Below, piece by piece: positions 36,025 through 43,677 of a DNA stretch of 64,000 bases. The notes beneath the pieces were generated by a model. That model worked only from the letters and a program-made list of their open reading frames with translations, was not told the origin of the DNA and ran no database searches. Where the stretch lies: contig WRAU01000004.1 in assembly GCA_009780035.1 (NCBI GenBank), positions 1 to 64,000 on the forward strand, given 5' to 3'. A program made the translations under genes and the position numbers. The stretch is from Alphaproteobacteria bacterium (GTDB taxonomy: Bacteria; Pseudomonadota; Alphaproteobacteria; WRAU01; Hepatincolaceae). Within the stretch, counting starts at the first letter, position 1, and each line of letters starts with the position of its first letter.

Positions 36025-36495
36025 CTATTTTAAATCAGTAATATAATTAAAAATGTTGTTTAATTCTTCTACTAATAATGGCTGAATTATTTCTTCACCG
36101 GAAGATTGAGACTTGTGTTCTTGCTTAAAAATTGATATATCATAGAATTTTTTTACATGAATCATTACCCATTTTTTCTTTTTTTCCTGAGTATCTAAGT
36201 AATCATTATCCGGAATAAATTTTTCTTTATATAATGTATCAAGTATAGGAATGCTGCTTAAATCAATAAATTCACCAAATATACTTGGAGGCAAAACAAC
36301 TTGCCCTATGTATAATAAATTGTTTCCCTTATTAACAACTAATAAATTACCTCTTTTCATATTATTAAAACTATAACTTTGATTCCAACCATAAACAGCA
36401 TAATTATTAGAGATACAATCTTCAAATAACTTATCATTAATCTCTGAATCCTGTGTTGGTTTAAGACCACATTTAAAAACTTTTTCATGTCCCAT
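36025..36495 (-). CDS. Hypothetical protein, possible PUA/EVE-like domain, first gene of accessory operon
   Basis: A 156-residue soluble protein with an AAGGAG Shine-Dalgarno 9 bases before the ATG. The middle part (YGWNQSYSFNNMKRGNLLVVN, then LLYIGQVVLPP, then KKKKWVMIHVKKFYDI) has the spacing of an EVE/PUA-like beta-barrel, the fold used to read modified bases, with a Trp early in the domain and a G-D/N loop. This resemblance is weak and made by eye. Expression is probably set by the promoter at 36537-36566, whose spacer contains a G8 tract, so the operon may switch on and off. Two genes of this size in an accessory spot between a T1SS and aroC suggest a mobile or defence function. Not assigned. 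Confidence 0.6.
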   Translation of the reverse strand: MGHEKVFKCGLKPTQDSEINDKLFEDCISNNYAVYGWNQSYSFNNMKRGNLLVVNKGNNLLYIGQVVLPPSIFGEFIDLSSIPILDTLYKEKFIPDNDYLDTQEKKKKWVMIHVKKFYDISIFKQEHKSQSSGEEIIQPLLVEELNNIFNYITDLK

Positions 36496-36536
36496 TTTTT
36501 ATTTCTCCTTTATTAATTTAAATACTCTTAACCTCA

Positions 36537-36566
36537 ATTCTACCCCCCCCATGCTGGGGAAGTCAA
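36537..36566 (-). promoter_or_regulatory. Promoter with a G8 tract in its spacer, candidate phase-variable
   Basis: On the minus strand TTGACT (plus 36561-36566) and TAGAAT (plus 36537-36542) are separated by 18 bases, of which the eight next to the -10 are a run of G (plus-strand C 36543-36550). The start codon of the 156-residue protein lies about 40 bases downstream. A change of one G would move the spacer to 17 or 19 bases and so change promoter strength, as in known contingency promoters. Confidence 0.6.
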
Positions 36567-37037
36567 GGATTTATTTAGTGTTAAGGATGATTATGTAGAT
36601 TATAAAGAGAATTCTGATATAAAATTTTCAATCTTTTAAGAATAGATTGTATGGTTTAAAAAAGAAGATTCTCATGTAATATTTTAATAAAATTAAAACA
36701 GCATATGCGAATCTTTGTTTAAAAGAGGCTGTATTTGTTGGTTAAAACAAATACAGCCTATAATCTACGGCAACCTCCTTATTTATTTGTTATATATTTG
36801 TATTTACCATAGATTATATTTTTAATATATAGATAAATGAGTCTTAATGCAATGGATTTTTTCTATTGTAGGTTGAATACAAGGGGTATGCAATAGTAAT
36901 TATAAGTTAAATATAGTTTTTAGTAGGTGTTTTATGATATAGATGCAGTTTTACTAGAGAATCTTCACGCAGCAAACAGCTTAAGAGAAGCATTCTTAAT
37001 TTTATTATTGCTGTTGATGCTCTTAAAGATTCTTATA
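36553..37037. other. Gene-poor 0.5-kb gap with remnants of coding sequence
   Basis: No intact gene is found between the accessory operon and aroC. On the plus strand, frame 36553 reads AGEVKDLFSVKDDYVDYKEN and on, but is stopped by TAA and TAG before resuming as IVWFKKEDSHVIF up to about 36690, which looks like a decayed gene. Near 36927-37054 another plus-strand stretch (YDIDAVLLENLHAANSLREA, then in another frame NFIIAVDALKDSYTKNYH) also looks like a frameshifted remnant. Between them lies the hairpin at 36726-36759. None of the fragments is recognisable. Confidence 0.4.
36726..36759 (-). terminator. Perfect 14-bp hairpin, likely terminator downstream of aroC
   Basis: AGGCTGTATTTGTT (36726-36739) and its exact complement (36746-36759) surround a 6-base loop. 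On the minus strand the stem is followed by CTTTT, so it would end transcription coming from aroC, 280 bases away. Confidence 0.55.
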
Positions 37038-38108
37038 CTAAAAATTATCATTAGCATCTAGTAAAAAATCGGCAATAACTAAGGCACACATTGCCTTTAC
37101 TATAGCAACTCCGCGAATGGCGACACAGGGATCATGTCTTCCTTTAATTTCTACCGTGGTATTTTCGCCGAGGGAATTAATAGTCTGCTGCGGCAAACCA
37201 ATGGAGCTTGTGGGCTTCATGGCAATTTTCATAGTAATATCGCTACCGCTAGATATTCCGCCTAGTATTCCGCCATTGTGGTTAGATGAAAATCTCACCT
37301 GCCCATCTTCCACATACATGGAATCATTTGCCTGTGAGCCTTTCATTTTAGTAATGTTAAATCCTTCACCAAACTCTAAGCCTTTCACAGCGGGAATACT
37401 AAAAATAGCTTCAGCCAGTTTGGCATTTAGCTTATCAAATACTGGATTACCAAGCCCAGGAGGGTAATTTTTAATATGAATATCAATTGTTCCGCCAACA
37501 GAATCCTTATCGGCAATAACTTGTTGTAATATTTTATCCCATTTTTCTATTACATTACGGTCGGCGGCAAAAAAAGGATTCTGTTTGATGTAGTTATAAT
37601 CAAGATTATTATAATCCATAGGAGAATCGTAAATGCTGCTTAAGAAGCCATAGATTTTAATATTAAATTTTTCTAAAATTTTATAGGCAATTGCAGAAGC
37701 AGCAACTCTTGATACAGTTTCTCTGGCGCTGCTGCGTCCGCCGCCGCGAGTATCGCAGTGCTTAAATTTAGCATGCCAAGTGTAATCTGCATGAGAAGGG
37801 CGGAAAGTTTGGGTTAGATTATCGTAATCAGCAGATTTTGTATCTTTATTAAAAATTATCATGGCAATAGGAGTGCCAAGAGTTTTTCCCTGATAAATTC
37901 CGCTAAGGATTTCTACAGTATCTTCTTCCTTACGAGGTGTAGTATATGGGTTTCTTTGAGAACTTCTTTCTTTAACAATATTTTGAATATATTCTTGGCT
38001 TATTTCTAATCCTGCAGGGCAGCCATCAATCACTGCTCCCATAGCTGTGCCATGGCTTTCCCCAAAAGTTGTAATTTTTAAATTTTTGCCAAACCCATTT
38101 GAAGACAT
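37038..38108 (-). CDS. aroC: Chorismate synthase
   Basis: A 356-residue, FMN-dependent cytosolic enzyme that makes chorismate from EPSP, the last shikimate-pathway step. Family signatures are complete: TFGESHGTAMGAVIDGCPAG near the N-terminus, RGGGRSSARETVSRVAA in the middle (about residues 122-138) and GRHDPCVAIRGVAIVKAM near the C-terminus. Length is normal. It stands alone between the accessory region and the acyltransferase gene. Other shikimate genes are not in the window. Confidence 0.96.
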   Translation of the reverse strand: MSSNGFGKNLKITTFGESHGTAMGAVIDGCPAGLEISQEYIQNIVKERSSQRNPYTTPRKEEDTVEILSGIYQGKTLGTPIAMIIFNKDTKSADYDNLTQTFRPSHADYTWHAKFKHCDTRGGGRSSARETVSRVAASAIAYKILEKFNIKIYGFLSSIYDSPMDYNNLDYNYIKQNPFFAADRNVIEKWDKILQQVIADKDSVGGTIDIHIKNYPPGLGNPVFDKLNAKLAEAIFSIPAVKGLEFGEGFNITKMKGSQANDSMYVEDGQVRFSSNHNGGILGGISSGSDITMKIAMKPTSSIGLPQQTINSLGENTTVEIKGRHDPCVAIRGVAIVKAMCALVIADFLLDANDNF

Positions 38109-38171
38109 GATTTTACCGTTTATTTAAAAAAATCTTGCCATTATTATAAATGCTAATTTTGATTCTTACAA

Positions 38172-40106
38172 TTACTTAACTTTATTTAGTTTATATAAAT
38201 CACGCACTTTATACCAAACAGGGTCAATGCCTTGCTCTATGTATTTTTTACCAATGTATCCACCGCCGTAAATTGAGAGATGTATGCCACCAATATCGTA
38301 TAAAGGGTTTGTTCTGTCTTTATACTGGCAAGTTTTATCAGAGCAAAGCACTTTATTAAAATCTACAAAATAGACATTCGGATATTGTTTAGCTAGGTTT
38401 TTTAAATATTTATTAATTGAGGTAACCTTCTGATTTAATTCACTATTTAAATCAAGACGATTAAAATCTATCAAAGAATAAGAATTAATAATCGCTTGAA
38501 TATCTATTTTATCCATATAGTAAACATTAGCAACTATGATAATCATTTTTACTTTTTGACTAAGTTTTTTTATAGTATAGCTTAAGTCGTCCATATTAGT
38601 ATCTATCCACCTTGAGGATAGAATTACAATATCTAAGTTATGATTATTTATGTTTTTATAAATGAATCTTAATGCTTCATAACATTTAGGCGTCCTTATA
38701 TCTGGAATGTTCTTGTTATCTAAATTAAACACTCTGCACCGACCTATATTAATAAAACTAAAGCCAAGGGTTTTAGCAACTTCATTAACAGTCATAACAT
38801 AATGAGAAGCATTACTATCGCCCCACATTATTATATTTGGGTATTTATTGTTACTATATTGCGGAGCTACACAGTCTTCTATCTGATAGAGTGCTGTTGT
38901 GCTATCATCATAACATAAAAATTTAGGCTTGTTTATTGCGTTAACTGAAAGAGGCAAGAGCTGTTCAAATTTAAGGATATTATGCTTAGAGTAGTGGCGG
39001 TAGGTTTGAAAAATACCAAAAGGAATGGCGATAAAAACAAGCAATAGAATTAAGAAATTCCATTTAAGTTTCAAACAAGGCTGCTCTACAAATTTATACG
39101 ATAACCAGCCTAAAAGGATAGAGGCAAAGAATATTGGCAGTGCATGCAGCAGAGGAATATCTTGAAGTCCGGCAAAAAAGTTATGGTAAAGAGCAACTAA
39201 CAGCCAATGATACAAATATATAGAAAAAGACCATAAACCAATAGCAATAAATACTTTATTTTCTAATATCTTATGGATAATTCCTTTATTGTAAACACTG
39301 CCTATTGCAATAATTAAGCCAGCAGGAACAATGGCTAGTAAAGAATATCCATTAGGAAGTTTAAATTTTTCACGGACAAATATCACAGAAATTAAAATTA
39401 GGACTAAACTTAGGCTAAGCAAAGTGTTGGCAATATATTTATTATTAAGCCAAGATAATTTATTTTTAAACACCAAGTAAGCAACAATAGAGCCTAAAAG
39501 TAAGGAGAAAGCACGGGTGTGGAGCATATAGTAAGATAACATCAGATCTATTTTAGAATAATGAATTGCCGAAGCTAAAGATAGCACAAATAATATTGTA
39601 AAAATATGAATAAAATATTTTCTTTTAGCAATCAAAATAATGAATGGAAAGAATAAATAAAATTGAGCTTCAATTCCTAGCGACCATAGGTGCAGGAAAA
39701 TATTGGTATTAGTATCGGGAGCAAAGTATGAGTAATCTAAAAATTTGTAAAAATAAATATTTGCAGCACCAATGGCAGAGAACATTGCCTCTTTTCCTAC
39801 ATTGGGTAATTCTTTAAAATCAACCACAACAAAGGCTATACCACATGATAGCAATAAAAATACTATCAATGCCGGCCATATTCGCAGAAGTCTTCTTCTA
39901 TAAAAATTTATTAGAGAGATGGATTGTGTAGATGTTTCTTCCTTAAGTAAAATTGAGGTGATTAGGAAGCCAGATATAACAAAAAATATATCAACCCCTA
40001 GATACCCCCCCCCTAGGATATTGGGGCTTATGTGAAATATAACCACAGCTACAACGGCTATTGCCCGCAGTGAGGTTATATCGTTACGAAATCTTTTCTC
40101 TGTCAT
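38172..40106 (-). CDS. Surface-polysaccharide acyltransferase with SGNH domain (OafA/OatA-like)
   Basis: A 644-residue inner-membrane protein. The N-terminal acyltransferase-3 domain (residues about 8-350, ten or more helices) starts with DITSLRAIAVVAVVIFH and GGGYLGVDIFFVISGFLI. The C-terminal periplasmic SGNH-hydrolase domain shows WGDSNASH (about residue 428, nucleophile Ser) and the DxxH-type block GGIHLS near the C-terminus. Such proteins O-acetylate O-antigen, peptidoglycan or other glycans across the inner membrane. Codons 32-34 are GGG GGG GGG inside a G9 tract (plus-strand C 40005-40013); slippage there would frameshift the gene, so on/off switching is plausible. In this window the gene is in frame. 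Confidence 0.92.
   Translation of the reverse strand: MTEKRFRNDITSLRAIAVVAVVIFHISPNILGGGYLGVDIFFVISGFLITSILLKEETSTQSISLINFYRRRLLRIWPALIVFLLLSCGIAFVVVDFKELPNVGKEAMFSAIGAANIYFYKFLDYSYFAPDTNTNIFLHLWSLGIEAQFYLFFPFIILIAKRKYFIHIFTILFVLSLASAIHYSKIDLMLSYYMLHTRAFSLLLGSIVAYLVFKNKLSWLNNKYIANTLLSLSLVLILISVIFVREKFKLPNGYSLLAIVPAGLIIAIGSVYNKGIIHKILENKVFIAIGLWSFSIYLYHWLLVALYHNFFAGLQDIPLLHALPIFFASILLGWLSYKFVEQPCLKLKWNFLILLLVFIAIPFGIFQTYRHYSKHNILKFEQLLPLSVNAINKPKFLCYDDSTTALYQIEDCVAPQYSNNKYPNIIMWGDSNASHYVMTVNEVAKTLGFSFINIGRCRVFNLDNKNIPDIRTPKCYEALRFIYKNINNHNLDIVILSSRWIDTNMDDLSYTIKKLSQKVKMIIIVANVYYMDKIDIQAIINSYSLIDFNRLDLNSELNQKVTSINKYLKNLAKQYPNVYFVDFNKVLCSDKTCQYKDRTNPLYDIGGIHLSIYGGGYIGKKYIEQGIDPVWYKVRDLYKLNKVK
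40005..40013. repeat. G9/C9 homopolymer inside the acyltransferase gene
   Basis: Nine C on the plus strand, nine G in the coding strand, encode Gly32-Gly34 as GGG three times. This is the longest G/C homopolymer I found in the window and lies within the first 5 percent of the gene, where a slip would abolish the protein. Confidence 0.85.
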
Positions 40107-40145
40107 ATAATTAATATTCTCTTTTGGACTATTAATTATACGACA

Positions 40146-40634
40146 CTACAATTTTTTTGCAAGGCTTTCTATAGAAGTGTCTATTAATTTTTTATGCTGA
40201 GGTTCACCTATATTTTTATCGATATGGTTTAAAACCCCATCTAAACTTCTATGGATAATATCTTTTTTATGATTAAGTATAGAAGAGTGGTATTGAATAT
40301 CTAAATAATTATTAAAAGATTCTTTAGACGATTTAGCGCGCAGATTTAACTCAGCTATATATTTTTCGTAATAAGCATCATCTTCATGCTTAATTCTATT
40401 AGAATTTTCAGCTAGATTTTTTTCTATGGAAGATCGCTCAAGAGTAACTTCATCAAATAAACTAGAAGCATCATTTAAAACCTCTACGCTATTATCAATT
40501 TCACTAGCTACATCGCTAATTTTTTTCTCTAAAATATTATTGATGATTTTGTAAGTAAATTTCACAAACAGAGTCATTGCAATAACAAAACCAATAATTA
40601 ACCAAAAATGCACATCATAGAAATAGCTAAACAT
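40146..40634 (-). CDS. atpF: F0 ATP synthase subunit b
   Basis: A 162-residue peripheral-stalk subunit with one N-terminal membrane helix (VHFWLIIGFVIAMTLFVKF, about residues 8-26) followed by a long hydrophilic coiled coil. It is last in the F0 operon, 12 bases after the b' gene, the place of atpF in alphaproteobacteria. Sequence conservation of b subunits is low, and the call leans on membrane topology and position. F1 genes (atpHAGDC) are not nearby, consistent with the split ATP synthase loci of this class. Confidence 0.88.
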   Translation of the reverse strand: MFSYFYDVHFWLIIGFVIAMTLFVKFTYKIINNILEKKISDVASEIDNSVEVLNDASSLFDEVTLERSSIEKNLAENSNRIKHEDDAYYEKYIAELNLRAKSSKESFNNYLDIQYHSSILNHKKDIIHRSLDGVLNHIDKNIGEPQHKKLIDTSIESLAKKL

Positions 40635-40646
40635 ATTGTCCTACGC

Positions 40647-41252
40647 TTATTTATTCAAATTTAATTTTTCAATAATCATTCCGGAAAGCTGCTTTACATC
40701 AGCATCAAAGTCTATCTTAGACGCATAATCTCTTTTCTGCTTTTCAAAACCTTCTAATTTTTCTTGCTTATATTTATCCATTTCGTCTTGCTTATTTTTT
40801 GAAAGCTCAGATATTTTTTTTACAAGCATCTCTTTAGATTTGTTAATTTCAGCTTTATACTTAGATTTTATAGCATTAATTTCTTGATTAACTTTATCTA
40901 TATTTTTCTTGATTTTCATAGATTTTTCTATGTTAGCAAGAATAACATTGCTTCTGTTTACCTTAATACCTTGAGTTTTTCTAATAATAAAATATTTGAC
41001 GAATAGAAACAAAATACCAAAGTTAATTATTAACCAAAATATTTGCTGAGAGTATTTTGATGTATCAAACTGCGGCAATCCAGCACCTTCTTCCTTAGCA
41101 ACTTGCTTAACCTCAGTATTTAGAGGCTCGCTTTTAGAAAATACAGTTGCCTCTTCAGCAGATATAACATCAGCTGGGGTAGCAGATACTGATGCCGTAA
41201 TAAACAACAACGGCAATAAAAATAATAAACATTTAATATTTTTATATTTCAT
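40647..41252 (-). CDS. atpG: F0 ATP synthase subunit b'
   Basis: A 201-residue second stalk subunit. Residues 1-24 look like a signal peptide or extra hydrophobic helix (CLLFLLPLLFITASVSA), followed by an acidic linker and then the diagnostic b' block GLPQFDTSKYSQQIFWLIINF (residues about 58-78) that begins the true membrane helix, then a Lys/Glu-rich coiled coil. A paired b/b' arrangement occurs in alphaproteobacteria, cyanobacteria and chloroplasts, and the block here is the alphaproteobacterial form. The hydrophobic N-terminal extension is seen in other members of the class. Gene name follows alphaproteobacterial usage (also atpF2). Confidence 0.92.
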   Translation of the reverse strand: MKYKNIKCLLFLLPLLFITASVSATPADVISAEEATVFSKSEPLNTEVKQVAKEEGAGLPQFDTSKYSQQIFWLIINFGILFLFVKYFIIRKTQGIKVNRSNVILANIEKSMKIKKNIDKVNQEINAIKSKYKAEINKSKEMLVKKISELSKNKQDEMDKYKQEKLEGFEKQKRDYASKIDFDADVKQLSGMIIEKLNLNK

Positions 41253-41343
41253 AATTATTTAATTTCCAACTTTTGCAGGAAATAAAAAATTAAATTTAGC
41301 TCAATATTTAAGAAACTAAATTTAATTTCTAATTCCTTATTTT

Positions 41344-41589
41344 TTAACTGAATAAAATAATAAATGCCACAACGAAAGCATATAAACCAGCAGCTTCAGC
41401 TAAGGCAAAACCAATAAGGGTATAAGTAAATAAAGTTCCCTTAGCGGCAGGGTTTCTTGACATTTCTGTTACAAGGGCTCCAAACATAACCCCAATCCCT
41501 GTAGCCACGCCACCCATAGGGATCATACATAAACCGACAGCTATATATTTTAAACTTGTAGCTATAAGTGCTGCACTATCAAAATCCAT
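41344..41589 (-). CDS. atpE: F0 ATP synthase subunit c
   Basis: The 81-residue proteolipid that forms the rotor ring. Two membrane helices flank the polar loop TEMSRNPAAKG. The ion-carrying Glu sits in the second helix in GFALAEAAGLYAFVVAF. The glycine-rich first helix (IPMGGVATGIGVMFGALV) is typical. The residues around the Glu do not form the Na+-binding pattern, so the motor should use protons. It lies 28 bases after atpB. Confidence 0.96.
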   Translation of the reverse strand: MDFDSAALIATSLKYIAVGLCMIPMGGVATGIGVMFGALVTEMSRNPAAKGTLFTYTLIGFALAEAAGLYAFVVAFIILFS

Positions 41590-41617
41590 GATTAAACCTC
41601 TTTTTCTATAATTTATA

Positions 41618-42346
41618 CTAATGTAAATTTACTACTTGATCTAAAAAAATACAAGATAGTATTGCAAATATATATGCTTGAATACAGCTTACTCCTAATT
41701 CAAAAATATATAAAAGAATTGTAAATCCTAGCGGCAGTATGCCGAAAAACCCAAGCGCCACTATAAACCCGGCGATAACTTTCATTAAAATATGTCCTGC
41801 CATCATATTGGCAAATAAACGGACACCTGTGCTTATTCCTTTTGCCCAAAATGAAATAAATTCTAATACAAACATATAAGGAACTAAAAATATAGGAATT
41901 CCCGACGGCAAAAATATTTTAAATATTTTAAAACCATGCAGATATATTCCATAAACAATAGTAATAAGCATTACTAATGCCATCACAGATAATGTAATAA
42001 CTATTTGGGCGGTAAAAGTAAAAGAATATGGAACTAAACTAATTAAATTTCCTGCAAGAAAGAAAAAGAATATGGTAAAAATAAGCGGAAAAAACTTTTT
42101 GCCTTTTTCACCGGGGATATTGTCTCTAACTAAGCCATAAACAAAATCATAACCCGATTCTGTTAAAAGCTGCATTTTATTAGGAACAATACTTGCTTTT
42201 TTTAATCCTAAATATGAAAACACTGCAATTATTAGCACTGCAATAGTCATAAAAAGTGCGGAAGTATTAAAGGAAATATCTATTCCATTAACAACAATTT
42301 GATTGCCAATGGTGCTAACTCTAAACTGTTCTACTGGTGATTCCAT
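41618..42346 (-). CDS. atpB: F0 ATP synthase subunit a
   Basis: The 242-residue stator channel subunit with about six membrane helices. Conserved elements are the PYSFTFTAQIVITLS stretch, the helix with the essential Arg in GVRLFANMMAGHIL (about residues 176-189) and the C-terminal FELGVSCIQAYIFAILSCIFL with conserved Glu and Gln. The start codon overlaps the stop of atpI by a base (42346), so the two are translationally coupled. Confidence 0.96.
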   Translation of the reverse strand: MESPVEQFRVSTIGNQIVVNGIDISFNTSALFMTIAVLIIAVFSYLGLKKASIVPNKMQLLTESGYDFVYGLVRDNIPGEKGKKFFPLIFTIFFFFLAGNLISLVPYSFTFTAQIVITLSVMALVMLITIVYGIYLHGFKIFKIFLPSGIPIFLVPYMFVLEFISFWAKGISTGVRLFANMMAGHILMKVIAGFIVALGFFGILPLGFTILLYIFELGVSCIQAYIFAILSCIFLDQVVNLH

Positions 42347-42630
42347 TATAATTTACCCAAATATTTATTTAAGTTTCTCAATCCTGCTATAAAGCCAAGA
42401 ATTACAAATATTATAAAAAAAATAAAATTAGTGCCAAAAAGTTTATCAAGACCGAATCCAATCGCTCCTCCTGCAATAAAACCGCTAATTAATTCAAGCA
42501 TGCAGTTCATTGCTATTTTCATTTCGCTAAAACTTATTCTTTCTGCATAAACCATACTAGGCTTTTCCAGCGTAGATTTTTGAGTTTCAGCAATTTTTTC
42601 TTCTAAACTTTTTAATTTATTTTCAATCAT
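42346..42630 (-). CDS. atpI: ATP synthase assembly protein AtpI-like
   Basis: A 94-residue membrane protein at the head of the F0 operon, the normal place of AtpI, which helps c-ring assembly. It has an N-terminal charged coil (residues 1-30) and two hydrophobic helices (MLELISGFIAGGAIGFGLDKLFG and FIFFIIFVILGFIAGLRNLNKYLG). The pattern of a Gly-rich first helix followed by GLDKLFGT and a second helix ending in G..N matches the AtpI/AtpZ family. Confidence 0.85.
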   Translation of the reverse strand: MIENKLKSLEEKIAETQKSTLEKPSMVYAERISFSEMKIAMNCMLELISGFIAGGAIGFGLDKLFGTNFIFFIIFVILGFIAGLRNLNKYLGKL

Positions 42631-43239
42631 TTATTTTAAAAGTTTATCAATTTCCCTTTGTATTGCACTATAAGCAGGAGTTCCTACCAATTTAACGCTA
42701 GATGCAGTTAAAGGAGATCCTGTTTTTACAAAAAATACTGTCGGCGTTCCTTCAACTTTAAGGTTTTGCAAATAATCCTGCGATTTCTTAATAAACGCCT
42801 CTTTAAATTCTTTATTATTTAAAGCAAAATCTATGGATTTTTCTGAAATTCCCATTAATTTCGCATAAACTTTTACATCATTTACAGTTTGTAATTTCGC
42901 CTGATTCTCATAAAACACATGAAGCAATTTAAAGAAATCTTCACTGTTTTTAGTTTGATACAATAAAGAATGAGCAAAAAGATTTACTTCACTGCCAAAA
43001 GGCACATCCATAAAAACATATTTTACTTTACCGGTATCGATGTAATCTTTGATGATTTTCGGCATAATATCTCTATCAAAATCTGAACAGTGGATACATG
43101 CAATAGAGCCGAATTCGTAAATAGTAATAGGGGCATCAGTTTTGCCTAAAAAACGATTATGAGTTTCAATCTGCGAATATAACAAAGTATTGCTGGCTAT
43201 TAAAACAACTAAAGCAAAAGCTAATTTTTTTAGAATCAT
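42631..43239 (-). CDS. Secreted DsbA-type thiol oxidoreductase
   Basis: A 202-residue protein with an N-terminal signal peptide (KLAFALVVLIASNTLLYS) and a thioredoxin-like DsbA domain with active site CIHC in FGSIACIHCSDFD (about residue 49) and the cis-Pro loop VEGTPTVFF (about residue 165). It should act in the periplasm in disulfide exchange; whether as oxidant or isomerase/reductase cannot be told. Its stop abuts the atpI start, and DciA lies 72 bases upstream on the same strand. The DciA-DsbA pairing is a recurring alphaproteobacterial arrangement, usually next to smc, which is absent here. Confidence 0.88.
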   Translation of the reverse strand: MILKKLAFALVVLIASNTLLYSQIETHNRFLGKTDAPITIYEFGSIACIHCSDFDRDIMPKIIKDYIDTGKVKYVFMDVPFGSEVNLFAHSLLYQTKNSEDFFKLLHVFYENQAKLQTVNDVKVYAKLMGISEKSIDFALNNKEFKEAFIKKSQDYLQNLKVEGTPTVFFVKTGSPLTASSVKLVGTPAYSAIQREIDKLLK

Positions 43240-43311
43240 AATTTAACCTATCATAAAATGTTTATTGTAATGATAATAAAATTAAAAATAAATAGCAAGT
43301 GTAATTGCTGT

Positions 43312-43614
43312 TTATGTTATAAACTTAATTTCCACAATGCAATTATAACCGAAATAAGTATTTATTTTTGCCATTAAATCATTTTTCTTATGCAGCATAA
43401 TGTGATTCATAATGCTATTAACCGATCTAACATACAATATGCCTTGATTATTAGTTTTCCATACAATTTTAGACGGCGCTAAACTTTTCCTAACATCAAG
43501 CGGCATAATCAGCTGCCAGTCTTCAAGCAGCTTTACAAGATGAATCCCTTTCTTTTCCATAGCGGGCTTGGATAGTTTTTCAATAAAATAAAATAAATTT
43601 TTTGGTTCAATCAT
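43312..43614 (-). CDS. DciA-like (DUF721) protein
   Basis: A 100-residue protein of the DUF721/DciA family; DciA loads the replicative helicase DnaB in bacteria without DnaC. The pattern is W-x2-I at LEDWQLIMP, then APSKIVWKTNNQGILYVRS, a helix (IMNHIMLHKKNDLMAKINTYFG), and a closing strand CIVEIKFIT, which is the usual short form. It is divergent from the ATPase/DUF4276 pair and precedes the DsbA gene. The match is of pattern and neighbourhood, so the family call is good but not certain. Confidence 0.75.
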   Translation of the reverse strand: MIEPKNLFYFIEKLSKPAMEKKGIHLVKLLEDWQLIMPLDVRKSLAPSKIVWKTNNQGILYVRSVNSIMNHIMLHKKNDLMAKINTYFGYNCIVEIKFIT

Positions 43615-43677
43615 CTTATAAATCAGTAGTTGTTTAAACGCATTTTTTATTATATTATTAATAATAAAAAAACCATA

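Noticed and set aside
40146-42630. Sodium-type ATP synthase
   Set aside because: The c subunit has the Glu but not the surrounding Gln/Ser/Thr pattern of Na+-binding rings.
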